64,000 bases of DNA from Ferruginivarius sediminum (GCF_003344765.1 NZ_QPMH01000003.1:124001-188000); one strand, 5' to 3'. Positions 52,492 through 61,253 are shown, counted from the stretch's first letter. Translations and numbers: made by a program. The notes: generated by a model not told the origin, from the sequence alone.

Positions 52492-54309
52492 TCAGTCGCC
52501 CTGACCCGGCTCGACGATGTCCCACCGGATCATCATCGCGTGGTCCTCGTGCACCACGTTGTGGCAGTGCATGACGTGCTTGCCTAAGAAGTCACGCCAA
52601 CGGCTGAAGAACCGGAACTCGTCGCCGGGGCCAAGCTGGACGACGTCCTTCTTGGTATCGAGCTGCGAGTTCGGCGGAACCGGCTTGCCGTTGATTTCGA
52701 AGACCTGGAATTCCTCCATGTGCGTGTGGATCGGATGCCCCCACGCGTTGCCCTCGTTCCGGAAGGTCCAGATTTCGGCGGTGCCCTGCTCCATCGCCGC
52801 GTCGACGCGGTTCGGATCCATCAGGCGGCCGTCGATGGTGAAGAGGCCGTTGTCGTAGTCGAACGTGAACAGGCGCTCGCGACGGACCTCGCGGAAGTCG
52901 ATGTCCGGCTGCTTGCGCATCACGTCCGGGATACGGCTGGGATCCTCGACCTCGTCGGCCTGGACACGGAACTGCATGATGAGGTTGCCCTCATCGAGCA
53001 GACGGCCGGTCGGGCCCTCGCCGGTGTCCCGCATCTCTTTGCGGTTGACGAGGTAGACGTTGTCGCCCGCGTTGAAGTGCGAGAAGTCGACGATGACGTC
53101 GCGGCGGTTGGCGACCCAGACCTCGACGTTGTCGCTCTCGATCGGCTCCTCGTGCAGGTTGCCGTCTTCCGAGATCGTGATGAACTTCTCACCCAGCTTC
53201 GCATTCGGGTCGTCGCTGTCCGAACGCAGGTAGAGGTCGTACAGACGGCTGGGACCGCCGTTGAGGATACGGAAGCGGTACTTGCGGCGCTTCACGTCCA
53301 GGTACGGCTGGATGGTGCGGTTCACCGTGAACTGATCGCCCAGCATGCCGAACGTCGTGTGCATGAAGCTCGGCAGATGGTGACCGTCGAGTTCCTGGAT
53401 GTCCGGGGTGAAGAAGTCCCAGGCAACCTGGCCATCCTCCTGGAACTGCACGTCGTGCAGAATCAGCGGGATGTCGTACTCGCCACTCGGCAGGCGGCTG
53501 GCGGCGGGGTTCGGGTCGTTCTCGTTGTCCGAATCGAACTCGTCGAACAGCCAGTAGAAGCCTGTCAGACCCGCGTAGACGTTCGGCGAGGTGAAGTCGA
53601 GCCTGTGGTCGTGGTACCACAGGGTGTTCATCTTCTCGCGGTCGTCGAAGCCGGCCGGGAAGTTGCCGTAGTGGTGATCCCAGAACTCGCCCGGATCGAA
53701 GTAGTCCTGCGGGATGCCGTCACTCTCCGAAGCCGTGTGGGCATTGTGGAGATGGATTGTCAGCGACGGCAGGGCAAAGTTGACCTTCGTGTCGGGCGAC
53801 CCGATCGGCGGCATCTTGTTCAGACGACGCAGGAAGATCGGCTCACCGTACCACGCCTTGTAGGTCGCGCCCGGCACCAGGTTGTTGAAGCCGTAGCTCC
53901 AGGAACCCGCCGTGGTGCTGTACCCGGTGCCGCCGTCCCCGTACGGCGCCTCCGGGTGGTACCGCCAGCGCATCTCGGTGAGATGCTCGATATAGAACTT
54001 CTGCGGCGGGAACTCGTTGAACCGCTGGTGACGGTCGGGATCCGGGGCCACACCACCATTCTCCGGCTTCAGCAGATCGCTCTGCGGCACCGGCTGCGCC
54101 ACCGGCATGATATTCAGCGGCGCAACGAACGGCGTGACCTTCGGACTCGGCCGGGCCACGACGCTCGGGTAGTGGGTTTGCGGAAAGACAAGACCGCTCT
54201 GAGGGAACGGCCGCTGGCCGTGCTGTGGCGCGGCCTTTACCTGACTTGCCGCGAAACCAGCACCCGCGGCGGCCATGCCGGCCTTGAGGGCGTCTCGCCT
54301 GTTGAACAT
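52492..54309 (-). CDS. CotA-like multicopper oxidase, copy B
   Basis: A 605-residue paralogue of the oxidase at 44057, with the same Tat leader (MFNRRDALKAGMAAAGAGFA) and all copper motifs: IHLHNAHTASESDGIPQDYF, WYHDHRLDFTSPNVYAG, HPIHTHMEEFQVFE and HVMHCHNVVHEDHAMM. The two proteins are close to 90 percent identical by eye. Differences concentrate in surface stretches such as PVPPNSQLDTKK against PIPPGTIKDTKK, so substrate range could differ. ATG 54309 is preferred to 54339 because it starts the leader and is preceded by GGAGCC. It is first in module B. Confidence 0.95.
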   Translation of the reverse strand: MFNRRDALKAGMAAAGAGFAASQVKAAPQHGQRPFPQSGLVFPQTHYPSVVARPSPKVTPFVAPLNIMPVAQPVPQSDLLKPENGGVAPDPDRHQRFNEFPPQKFYIEHLTEMRWRYHPEAPYGDGGTGYSTTAGSWSYGFNNLVPGATYKAWYGEPIFLRRLNKMPPIGSPDTKVNFALPSLTIHLHNAHTASESDGIPQDYFDPGEFWDHHYGNFPAGFDDREKMNTLWYHDHRLDFTSPNVYAGLTGFYWLFDEFDSDNENDPNPAASRLPSGEYDIPLILHDVQFQEDGQVAWDFFTPDIQELDGHHLPSFMHTTFGMLGDQFTVNRTIQPYLDVKRRKYRFRILNGGPSRLYDLYLRSDSDDPNAKLGEKFITISEDGNLHEEPIESDNVEVWVANRRDVIVDFSHFNAGDNVYLVNRKEMRDTGEGPTGRLLDEGNLIMQFRVQADEVEDPSRIPDVMRKQPDIDFREVRRERLFTFDYDNGLFTIDGRLMDPNRVDAAMEQGTAEIWTFRNEGNAWGHPIHTHMEEFQVFEINGKPVPPNSQLDTKKDVVQLGPGDEFRFFSRWRDFLGKHVMHCHNVVHEDHAMMIRWDIVEPGQGD

Positions 54310-54503
54310 ACTGGCTCCTCCTAATTGCGCTATACGCAAGGTTTCGCACGCTTAGCGTGTGAGCGGGCAAGCGAGGGCCGGGCCCAGGTGCAAATAGAGT
54401 GCACCTAGAGAGCTTTTTTTATTGAAGGTACGGAAAATGGAAGTGAGTCAGACGCCGCCCTTATCCGAGAATAAGAAACCGACTGTCGGATCACTCCATA
54501 TTG

Positions 54504-54547
54504 ACAACCCCCGATTGCTTCACCCCACGCTTCACATCGTATAAAAA
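54504..54547 (-). promoter_or_regulatory. Conserved upstream element of module B
   Basis: ACAACCCCCGATTGCTTCAC and the following CCCACGCTTC..ATCGTATA align with 46045-46088 upstream of the other oxidase. It is 195 bases before the oxidase start. On the minus strand it ends in GCAATCGGGGGTTGT. Common regulation of both modules is inferred. Confidence 0.5.
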
Positions 54548-55197
54548 GCCAGGGGACAACACAAGGTTAGATTTTCTGTGGCTGTGTGGGCCGGCCGGAA
54601 ATTCAATCGACAGGCGATTTATGAAGCGACATCAGGGCGCTATAACGGGGCGCTACCCGCAAGGCATGGTTGCAAAAAGCTTGAGGCAGGCTTAACGGCG
54701 CAAAAAATTCCCAGGCGTTTCCATGCTTGGGAAGGCGGCGCGATGTCGCACCGCCATGACCGGGGACCACAACACCCCCTCAAGGCGACGGACCCTGCCC
54801 AGCATCTCCTTGATAGTGAAACAGCAGCCGAATCATGCACGCAATGGATGTATAGATCGTAAATGTCTCCTCCGAAAAAGGGATTTTCGACACATTTTTA
54901 AAATCCCCTACGCCGTCTCCGGAGGACTCCATAAATGAAGATAAATGAAGGATGCGAGTGTCACGGAATAATCTCAAATTCGACTTGTCCCTGCCGCCGT
55001 GGACCCGGCAGCTTCGCTGAGGTGGCCGGATTTTGCGGAAGGTGGCACGCGGATTCGGCCACGTTCATTTCTTTAGTGTAGTGGGCCATGCCTAACTCAA
55101 TCGACGCGCGATTTTGGCTAGGCGGGTGGGCGTGCGATCCGATAGAGTGCTGCGCAATGAGCGACAAAACTTATAGACTGCTCCAACGAGGGAGCGA
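54548..55197. other. Non-coding region between module B and the type II secretion operon
   Basis: About 650 bases, with the module B leader at 54310-54547 before it. No gene is seen. It contains a nested inverted repeat (54868-54926) and a perfect tandem 10-mer ATAAATGAAG at 54931-54950. The bases before gspE (ACTGCTCCAACGAGGGAGCG) carry its ribosome site GAGGGAG. A small RNA or promoter may lie here. Confidence 0.55.
54868..54926. repeat. Nested inverted repeat upstream of gspE
   Basis: TCCTCCG (54868-54874) pairs with CGGAGGA (54920-54926), and inside it GGGATTTT (54880-54887) pairs with AAAATCCC (54900-54907). The inner hairpin could be a terminator-like structure, the outer could sequester a Shine-Dalgarno-like sequence. 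A role is not known. Confidence 0.45.
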
Positions 55198-56922
55198 ATG
55201 GCTGTAACGCACACAGACACCAAACCGGCGCCGGAGGCCGAGCGCGATGCGCAGTTGGCGCGGCATCTGGTCGACAGCGGCCGGCTGAGCGAGGCCGCCC
55301 TCGACCGCGCGCGCCGCGTGGGCGACAGCACGGGCGAGGCGTTGCCCGGCCTGCTGCTGAAACTGGGATTGCTGTCGGAACGCGACCTGGCCGAGGCGCT
55401 GGCCCACCTTCATGGCATCACCGTGGTGCAGGGCGAGGACTACCCCGCCGTCGCGCTTTATGAGGACCGGCTGAGCCCCCGATTCCTGCGGGAGGCGCGG
55501 GTATTGCCGCTGCACGTGGACGAACAGGGCCTGCATCTGGCGATGGCCGATCCGGGCGACAGCTTCGCGCGCGAGGCGATGTCCCTGGTCGCCAACGTTC
55601 AGATTCACGCTTATGCCGCCGTGCCGGCCGAGCTGGAGCAGGCAATCGAGCGCCTCTACGGCGACAGCGCCGGCCGGCTCGATGCCGAGGATAGCGACAC
55701 CGCGCTGGAAGACGGTCTCGATACCGATATCGAGCGGCTGAAGGACCTTGCCAGCGAAGCGCCGGTCGTGCGCCTGGTGAACCGCATCATCACCCAGGCC
55801 ATCGAGATGCGCGCCTCCGACATCCATCTGGAGCCGTTCGAGAGCACCTTCCGCCTGCGCTACCGCGTCGACGGTGTGCTGCGTGAGGCCGACCCGCCGC
55901 CGGGCAACATGCGCGCGGCCATCGTCTCGCGCATCAAGATCATGGCCAAGCTGAACATCGCCGAGCGGCGGCTGCCGCAGGACGGGCGCATCAAGCTGGC
56001 GGTGCGCGGCACGCCCATCGACCTGCGTATCTCGACCATTCCGACGCTCTATGGCGAGAGCGTCGTGATGCGCGTGCTGGACCGGGAAAGCGTGACACTC
56101 GACTTCGGCGCGCTGGGGATCGAGGGCCCCAACCTCTCCACCTTCCTTGACGTGCTGGAGCGGCCGAACGGCATCTTCCTCGTCACCGGCCCGACCGGCA
56201 GCGGCAAGACCACCACGCTCTACGCCGCGCTGAGCCGGCTGAACCAGCCGGACCGCAAGATCATCACGGTCGAGGATCCGATCGAGTACCAGCTCGAAGG
56301 GGTCAACCAGATCCAGGTGAAACCCGCCATCGGGCTGGATTTCGCGAACGTGCTGCGCGCCATCCTGCGCCAGGACCCGGACATCATCCTGATCGGCGAG
56401 ATCCGCGACCTGGAAACCGCCCAGATCGCCGCGCAGGCGGCGCTGACGGGCCATCTCGTGCTCTCCACGCTGCACACCAACAACGCGGCCAGCTCCATCA
56501 CCCGCCTGCTCGACATGGGGGTGGAGGACTATCTGGTGACGGCCACGGTGAACGGCGTCGCCGCGCAGCGGCTGGTGCGCCGGCTGTGCCCGCACTGCCG
56601 GGAAGCCTATCCGGTCGAGGACGAGCTGTTCGACCATCTGGGCCTCGCGCGCTACGGCGCGCAGCCGGGTGCATCGCTCTACCGGCCGAAGGGCTGCGGC
56701 AAGTGTGGCGACAGCGGCTATCGCGGCCGTATGAGCATCCTGGAAACGCTTGTCCTGAACGACGACCTGCGCCGCGCCACCTTGCAGAGCAACGATTCGC
56801 GGGCGCTTCACCGCCAGGCGGTGGAAGGCGGCATGCGCACGCTCTATGACGATGGAATGGACAAGGCCCTCGCCGGGGAGACCTCGGTGGAGGAAGTCCT
56901 GCGCGCCACACGAGACGCCTGA
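55198..56922 (+). CDS. gspE: Type II secretion ATPase GspE
   Basis: A 574-residue GspE/PulE ATPase. An N-terminal GspE-N domain (LPGLLLKLGLLSERDLAEAL) precedes the RecA-like ATPase: RASDIHLEPFESTFRLRYRV, Walker A GPTGSGKTTT (residues 331-340), Walker B region DPDIILIGEIRDLETAQIAA and ALTGHLVLSTLHTNNAASSI. A zinc-binding tetra-Cys motif is RLCPHCREAYP with KGCGKCGDSGYRGR. It powers pseudopilus assembly at the inner membrane. ATG 55198 is followed by gspF after 5 bases. Confidence 0.96.
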   Translation: MAVTHTDTKPAPEAERDAQLARHLVDSGRLSEAALDRARRVGDSTGEALPGLLLKLGLLSERDLAEALAHLHGITVVQGEDYPAVALYEDRLSPRFLREARVLPLHVDEQGLHLAMADPGDSFAREAMSLVANVQIHAYAAVPAELEQAIERLYGDSAGRLDAEDSDTALEDGLDTDIERLKDLASEAPVVRLVNRIITQAIEMRASDIHLEPFESTFRLRYRVDGVLREADPPPGNMRAAIVSRIKIMAKLNIAERRLPQDGRIKLAVRGTPIDLRISTIPTLYGESVVMRVLDRESVTLDFGALGIEGPNLSTFLDVLERPNGIFLVTGPTGSGKTTTLYAALSRLNQPDRKIITVEDPIEYQLEGVNQIQVKPAIGLDFANVLRAILRQDPDIILIGEIRDLETAQIAAQAALTGHLVLSTLHTNNAASSITRLLDMGVEDYLVTATVNGVAAQRLVRRLCPHCREAYPVEDELFDHLGLARYGAQPGASLYRPKGCGKCGDSGYRGRMSILETLVLNDDLRRATLQSNDSRALHRQAVEGGMRTLYDDGMDKALAGETSVEEVLRATRDA

Positions 56923-56927
56923 CCGCC

Positions 56928-58160
56928 ATGCCCCGCTTCAGCTACCGCGCCGTGGACTCCGCCGGGGACATCATCAGCGGCGAGATGGAAGTCGCCGATC
57001 GCCGCGCCCTGGTGCAGCACCTGCGCAAGCAGGGCTACATGCCGCTGCAGGCCGAACCGCGCGAAGGCGGCGCCCGCAAAGGCGCGCGCAAGACCAAGAC
57101 GCGCGGCCGCCGGGGCGGCGACGGGCGCATGGACGGCGAGGCGCTGGTCCTGTTCACGCGCGAGCTTGCCACCCTCCTGGGAGCGGGCCTGCCGTTGGAC
57201 CGGGCGCTGTCGACCATCGCCCAGCAGACGCAGACGGACGCCGGCGCCAGCGTGGCGCAGGGCCTGCTCGACCGCGTGCGCGGCGGCGCCAGCCTGGCCG
57301 ACGCCCTGAGCGAACGCGGCGAGATCTTTCCCAACTACTACGTCGGCCTGGTCCGCGCCGGCGAGGCTGGCGGCTCGCTCAACGGCGTGCTGGAGGACCT
57401 GGCCGACACCCTGGAACGTCAGCGCGCGTTGGCCCATGAGGTGCGCGCCGCACTGAACTATCCGATCCTGGTGCTGATTGCCGCGGGCATCTCGATCGTG
57501 ATCCTGCTGGTCGGCGTGATCCCCGAATTCGAGCCGCTGTTCGAGGACGCGGGCGCCGCGCTGCCCTTCACCGCGAAGGCCGTGCTTGCCGTCTCGCAGG
57601 GATTCCGCGAATACTGGTGGACACTGCCGGTGGGCGCGCTGGTGGTGTTCGTGATCGCCCAGCGCATGCGGCGCAGCGATGCCATGCGCGCGCGGCTGGA
57701 CGACTTGGCGCTGCGACTGCCCGTGTTCGGCCAGGTGGTGCGCAAGAGCGAGGCGGCGCGCTTTTGCCGCACGCTCGGCACCCTGCTGGCCAACGGCGTC
57801 GACGTGGTGCCGGCCCTCGACATGGGTATCGAGACCGTCGGCAACGCCCGGATGTCGCGCGACCTTGCGGCCGTCTCGCCGCAGCTTCGCCGCGGCCAGG
57901 GCCTGGCGGGGCCGCTGGAAGCGACGGGGGTGTTCCCGGCGCTTGCGGTGCAGTTGATGCAGGTGGGCGAGACCAGCGGCCAGCTCAGCAAGATGCTGAT
58001 GACCGTGGCCGGCATCTACGACGAGGAAGTCCGGCGCGACACCCGCAAGATGGTCTCCCTTCTGGTGCCGGTTGTGACCCTGGTCCTCGGCGCCGTCGTG
58101 GCGACCATCATCGGCGCGATCCTGTCCGCCATCCTGAGCACTTACGATCTTCCACTATAG
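56928..58160 (+). CDS. gspF: Type II secretion inner membrane protein GspF
   Basis: A 410-residue GspF. The N-terminal YRAVDSAGDIISGEMEVADR and LVQHLRKQGYMPLQAEP are followed by the first GspF domain (LVLFTRELATLLGAGLPLDR), a membrane helix (YPILVLIAAGISIVILLVGV), another near YWWTLPVGALVVFVIAQRM, and a second GspF domain (RFCRTLGTLLANGVDVVPAL), ending with a third helix. It is the platform protein for the pseudopilus. It is followed by gspG after 19 bases. Confidence 0.96.
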   Translation: MPRFSYRAVDSAGDIISGEMEVADRRALVQHLRKQGYMPLQAEPREGGARKGARKTKTRGRRGGDGRMDGEALVLFTRELATLLGAGLPLDRALSTIAQQTQTDAGASVAQGLLDRVRGGASLADALSERGEIFPNYYVGLVRAGEAGGSLNGVLEDLADTLERQRALAHEVRAALNYPILVLIAAGISIVILLVGVIPEFEPLFEDAGAALPFTAKAVLAVSQGFREYWWTLPVGALVVFVIAQRMRRSDAMRARLDDLALRLPVFGQVVRKSEAARFCRTLGTLLANGVDVVPALDMGIETVGNARMSRDLAAVSPQLRRGQGLAGPLEATGVFPALAVQLMQVGETSGQLSKMLMTVAGIYDEEVRRDTRKMVSLLVPVVTLVLGAVVATIIGAILSAILSTYDLPL

Positions 58161-58179
58161 CCAGCGAAGAGGTTCATCC

Positions 58180-58626
58180 GTGGCAAAGGACAACAAGAAC
58201 GCCGCAACGGCGCGCCGCCGCCGCCAGCGCGGCTTCACGCTTATCGAGCTTCTGGTGGTGCTCGTCATCCTGGGCCTGATCTCGGCTTTCGCCGCGCCCC
58301 AGGTGATCAAGTACCTGGGCAGCGCCAAGCGCGATTCCGCCAAGGTCCAGATCGACCGGCTGGGCAGCGTCCTCGACCTCTACCGTCTCGAGGTCGGCAG
58401 CTATCCCACCGACTCCCAGGGTTTGAGCGCGCTGGTCGAGAAGCCGGCCGGCGTCAACGGCTGGAACGGCCCCTACCTGAAGAAGGCGGAAACGCTGACG
58501 GATCCGTGGGGCACGCCCTACCAGTACCGCTATCCGGGTGAGCACGGGCAGTACGACCTGTGGACCTTTGGCGCGGATGGCCAGCCCGGCGGCGAGGGCG
58601 AGAACGCGGACATCACGTCCTGGTAG
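58180..58626 (+). CDS. gspG: Type II secretion major pseudopilin GspG
   Basis: A 148-residue major pseudopilin. A basic leader (KNAATARRRRQRG) ends at the prepilin peptidase site before FTLIELLVVLVILGLISAFA. The mature domain has the GspG segments VQIDRLGSVLDLYRLEVGSY, PTDSQGLSALVEKP and a C-terminal PGEHGQYDLWTFGADGQPGG, EGENADITSW, the calcium-binding loop region. Start is GTG 58180; no ATG gives a better leader. Confidence 0.96.
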   Translation: MAKDNKNAATARRRRQRGFTLIELLVVLVILGLISAFAAPQVIKYLGSAKRDSAKVQIDRLGSVLDLYRLEVGSYPTDSQGLSALVEKPAGVNGWNGPYLKKAETLTDPWGTPYQYRYPGEHGQYDLWTFGADGQPGGEGENADITSW

Positions 58627-58634
58627 GTCGCACT

Positions 58635-59087
58635 TTGGCGAGGCAAGGCGCCGGTAACGGCTTCACACTCGTGGAACTCCTCGTGGTCTTCGCGATCATG
58701 GGGTTGATGCTGGCGCTCGCCTCGCCACGGATACAGAACGCCCTGCCCGGCTTCGAGCTGCGCACGGCCGCGCGCGAGCTGGCCGCCGCCATGCGCGAGA
58801 CCCGCGCCCGCGCCGTTCGCACTGGCGACCCGGTGGGGCTTGTGCTCGACCTTTCGGCCGGGCGCTACAGCATCGGGACCGGCGGCGAGAGCCGCAAGCT
58901 GCCGGGCGACCTTGAGTTCGAGGTGACGACGACGCAGGAAGACATCGACGCGGAGCGCCGCCGGGCACGCTTCCGTTTCTATCCCGACGGCACCGCGCTC
59001 GGCGGCGGCGTTACCCTGAAGCAGGGCGACAGCGCCTACCGCGTCGATATCGACTGGATGACCGGCCGTGTCCAATTGCGCGAATAG
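58635..59087 (+). CDS. gspH: Type II secretion minor pseudopilin GspH
   Basis: A 150-residue minor pseudopilin. The short leader ARQGAGNG precedes FTLVELLVVFAIMGLMLALA, and the domain follows with ELRTAARELAAAMRETRARA and RFRFYPDGTALGGGVTLKQG. TTG 58635 is proposed as the start because it gives a normal short leader with GGTAGG just upstream at the gspG stop; the frame extends further back only through gspG. The start is uncertain. It overlaps the gspI start. Confidence 0.88.
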   Translation: MARQGAGNGFTLVELLVVFAIMGLMLALASPRIQNALPGFELRTAARELAAAMRETRARAVRTGDPVGLVLDLSAGRYSIGTGGESRKLPGDLEFEVTTTQEDIDAERRRARFRFYPDGTALGGGVTLKQGDSAYRVDIDWMTGRVQLRE

Positions 59088-59484
59088 TGACCGACCGAAC
59101 AGGAAGGGCTTTCCCGGCGGTTTCACGCTGCTGGAGGTGCTGATCGCCTTCACGATCATGGCGGTGGCCCTGGTGGCCCTGCTGCAAGCGTTCAGCACGG
59201 GCCTCGCCAGCACCAGCGCGGCGGAGGCACGCAGCCATCTTGTCCAGCGGGCGCAAAGCCGGCTGGCCGACGTCGGCGCGGGCATTCCGCTGGAGCCGGG
59301 CGTCCATACTGGCCACGAGGACGGCTTCGACTGGCGCGCCGATATCCAGCCCTTCCCGCCAGAAGCGCAGGGACAGGAGCCGCAGTCACTGGGGCCGAAG
59401 CTGTTCCGGGTGGAGGTGACGGTGATCGCTCCAGATGGTCGGCGGCAAGGCCTGACCACCTTGCGGATGGGAGAGGTGCGATGA
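59068..59484 (+). CDS. gspI: Type II secretion minor pseudopilin GspI
   Basis: A 138-residue minor pseudopilin. After a 17-residue leader (SNCANSDRPNRKGFPGG) comes the FTLLEVLIAFTIMAVALVAL helix, then AEARSHLVQRAQSRLADVGA and a C-terminal domain with LFRVEVTVIAPDGRRQGL. GTG 59068 is the start and overlaps gspH by 20 bases; there is no better candidate. The gene ends overlapping gspJ (ATGA). Confidence 0.9.
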   Translation: MSNCANSDRPNRKGFPGGFTLLEVLIAFTIMAVALVALLQAFSTGLASTSAAEARSHLVQRAQSRLADVGAGIPLEPGVHTGHEDGFDWRADIQPFPPEAQGQEPQSLGPKLFRVEVTVIAPDGRRQGLTTLRMGEVR

Positions 59485-60113
59485 AGGGCCCTGCGCGCGG
59501 GCGCGGCTCGACCGCCGGCTTCACGCTGGTCGAAATGCTGGTCGCGCTGACCCTGATCGGCCTGCTCTCCGCCGGGCTGTTCGGCGGCCTGCGCCTGGGG
59601 GCGCGCGCCTGGGAGGCCGGCGGCGAGCGGATCGCGGAAACCAACGACACGGAATCGGCACGCACATTTTTGCGCAAACGCATGGCGCAAATGCAGTCGT
59701 TGACGTATTTTTCCAGGAGTTCGGAGGATGCCTTCGCCTTCCGGGGAGAGCGCGATCGCCTGCGCTTTGCCGCGCCCTGGCCGCAGCACCTCGGGGGAAT
59801 CGGCATCTACGTTTTCGAGCTTGGCCCCGCCGACGACGGCCGGGGACTGCAACTGGATTGGATGCTGTATCGGCCGAATGGACCGGTGGCGTTTGACGAG
59901 TCGCGAGAACACCCGCGACGGTTGTTCAACGATGCAGAAGATGTACACTTTAGGTACTATGGCCGCGACGAGGGTGAAGACGACCCGCGCTGGCATGACA
60001 CTTGGCGGGAAACCGAACGACTGCCGCGCGTGATCGAGATGACCCTGCGGCAAGAGGGGCGCAAGGGGTGGCCGCCCTTCCGGGTCGCAATCGCCGCGGC
60101 GGACGGCCGGTAG
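59481..60113 (+). CDS. gspJ: Type II secretion minor pseudopilin GspJ
   Basis: A 210-residue minor pseudopilin. The leader KGPARGRGSTAG precedes FTLVEMLVALTLIGLLSAGL, then RLGARAWEAGGERIAETNDT and the GspJ domain with FAFRGERDRLRFAAPWPQHL, VIEMTLRQEGRKGWPPFRVA. It would form the pseudopilus tip with GspI and GspK; GspK is not encoded next to it. The stop TAG at 60111 lies inside the first unit of a 14-bp tandem repeat. Confidence 0.9.
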   Translation: MKGPARGRGSTAGFTLVEMLVALTLIGLLSAGLFGGLRLGARAWEAGGERIAETNDTESARTFLRKRMAQMQSLTYFSRSSEDAFAFRGERDRLRFAAPWPQHLGGIGIYVFELGPADDGRGLQLDWMLYRPNGPVAFDESREHPRRLFNDAEDVHFRYYGRDEGEDDPRWHDTWRETERLPRVIEMTLRQEGRKGWPPFRVAIAAADGR

Positions 60114-60145
60114 GACACGGCCGGTAGGACACGGCCGGTAGGACT
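60104..60145 (+). repeat. Three 14-bp tandem repeats between gspJ and gspL
   Basis: The unit CGGCCGGTAGGACA is repeated exactly twice (60104-60117 and 60118-60131), then once more with a last-base change (60132-60145). The first copy contains the gspJ stop. The third runs into the gspL ribosome site GGGAGG. The unit length is not a multiple of three. Confidence 0.95.
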
Positions 60146-60158
60146 GGGAGGCTGCAGG

Positions 60159-61253
60159 ATGCGGCTGGGCGGAACGGCTTTGACATCGGCTTCGAGGAGC
60201 GCCTGGCGCTGGTGGACGTGCGAACTGCGCGATCTGCTGCCCGAGGATGTGCGCAACGCGCCGACGCTGCTTCGGCGGGACTTCGAAGCGGAAATCGTCG
60301 GCGACCGGCTCGTGCTGCGCCTTCGCTTCGGCGTGCGCTATCGCGAGTTGGCCGAGATCCCGCTGGACCCGGAAGACCCCGCCGCCGCCGGAAGCGCAAT
60401 CCGCGAGGTCGTGCGCCGCGGCCGTGGCGGCTACGACCGGGTGGTCCTGCGGGTCCCCGGCGAGCGGGCGCTGCGCCGGCGCACGCGCCTGCCCCTGGCC
60501 GCGCGCGACAGCCTGGACGAGGCGCTGGGCTACGACATGGACCGGCAGACGCCGTTTGCCGAGGACGAGGTCTATTATGGTGCCCGCGAGATCGAGGTAG
60601 ACCGCGGCGGCGGCTGGCTCGACGCCGAGCTTGAGGTCATCCGGCGTGACGACGTCGACCCGGCGTTGAAAGCCTTACGCCACGCTGGTCTGGATATCGA
60701 CCGGATCGAAGCCTGGCCCGGGTCGGGGGCCAACCTGCTGCCGTCCGATCAGCGCCCGGCCTCGCGCGGTATTGCAAAGCGCGCCAGCGCTCTCCTGGCG
60801 ATTGCCGCGCTGGGCCTGACGATCGCGGCCGGCTACCTGCCGTTGCATCACCTGCAAAGCCAGCTTGCCGCGGTCGAGCGCCGGGTTGAGGCGGCACGCA
60901 ACGCCGCCAACCAGGTCGAGACGTTGCGCCTGCAGCTTGCCGAGCTGCATGAGCGCGAGGACCGGGTCTTCGAGCGCAAACGCAACGAGCCGGCGGCGCT
61001 GGCCCTGCTGAACGAAGTGACGCAGGCGATGCCCGACGGCACCTTCGCCATCGACTTCGCACTGGACGGCGAGGAGATCCGGGTGACCGGCTATTCCGAC
61101 AAGGCCTCGGACCTGATCAGCAAGCTGGAGGGGGCGCCGCTGCTCAGCGAGAGCCGCTTCCGCTCGCCCGTCACGCAGGACCAGCGGCTGGAGGCGGAAC
61201 GCTACGACGTCGCGGCCAGGATCACCACGGCGGATGAGGAGGGCAAGGAATGA
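60159..61253 (+). CDS. gspL: Type II secretion protein GspL (PilM/PilN-like)
   Basis: A 364-residue protein. The N-terminal half resembles a PilM-like cytoplasmic domain (ELRDLLPEDVRNAPTLLRRD, YDRVVLRVPGERALRRRTRL, LGYDMDRQTPFAEDEVYYGA). A membrane helix lies at about residues 207-230 (ASALLAIAALGLTIAAGYLP), followed by a coiled coil (RNAANQVETLRLQLAELHER) and a PilN-like domain (LALLNEVTQAMPDGTFAIDF). GspL couples GspE to GspM and the pseudopilus. Its placement after gspJ without gspK is unusual. The end overlaps gspM (ATGA). Confidence 0.88.
   Translation: MRLGGTALTSASRSAWRWWTCELRDLLPEDVRNAPTLLRRDFEAEIVGDRLVLRLRFGVRYRELAEIPLDPEDPAAAGSAIREVVRRGRGGYDRVVLRVPGERALRRRTRLPLAARDSLDEALGYDMDRQTPFAEDEVYYGAREIEVDRGGGWLDAELEVIRRDDVDPALKALRHAGLDIDRIEAWPGSGANLLPSDQRPASRGIAKRASALLAIAALGLTIAAGYLPLHHLQSQLAAVERRVEAARNAANQVETLRLQLAELHEREDRVFERKRNEPAALALLNEVTQAMPDGTFAIDFALDGEEIRVTGYSDKASDLISKLEGAPLLSESRFRSPVTQDQRLEAERYDVAARITTADEEGKE

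Noticed and set aside
54578..54862. Short frames before the secretion operon
   Set aside because: The composition is unlike neighbouring genes and the region contains nested inverted repeats that better fit non-coding DNA.
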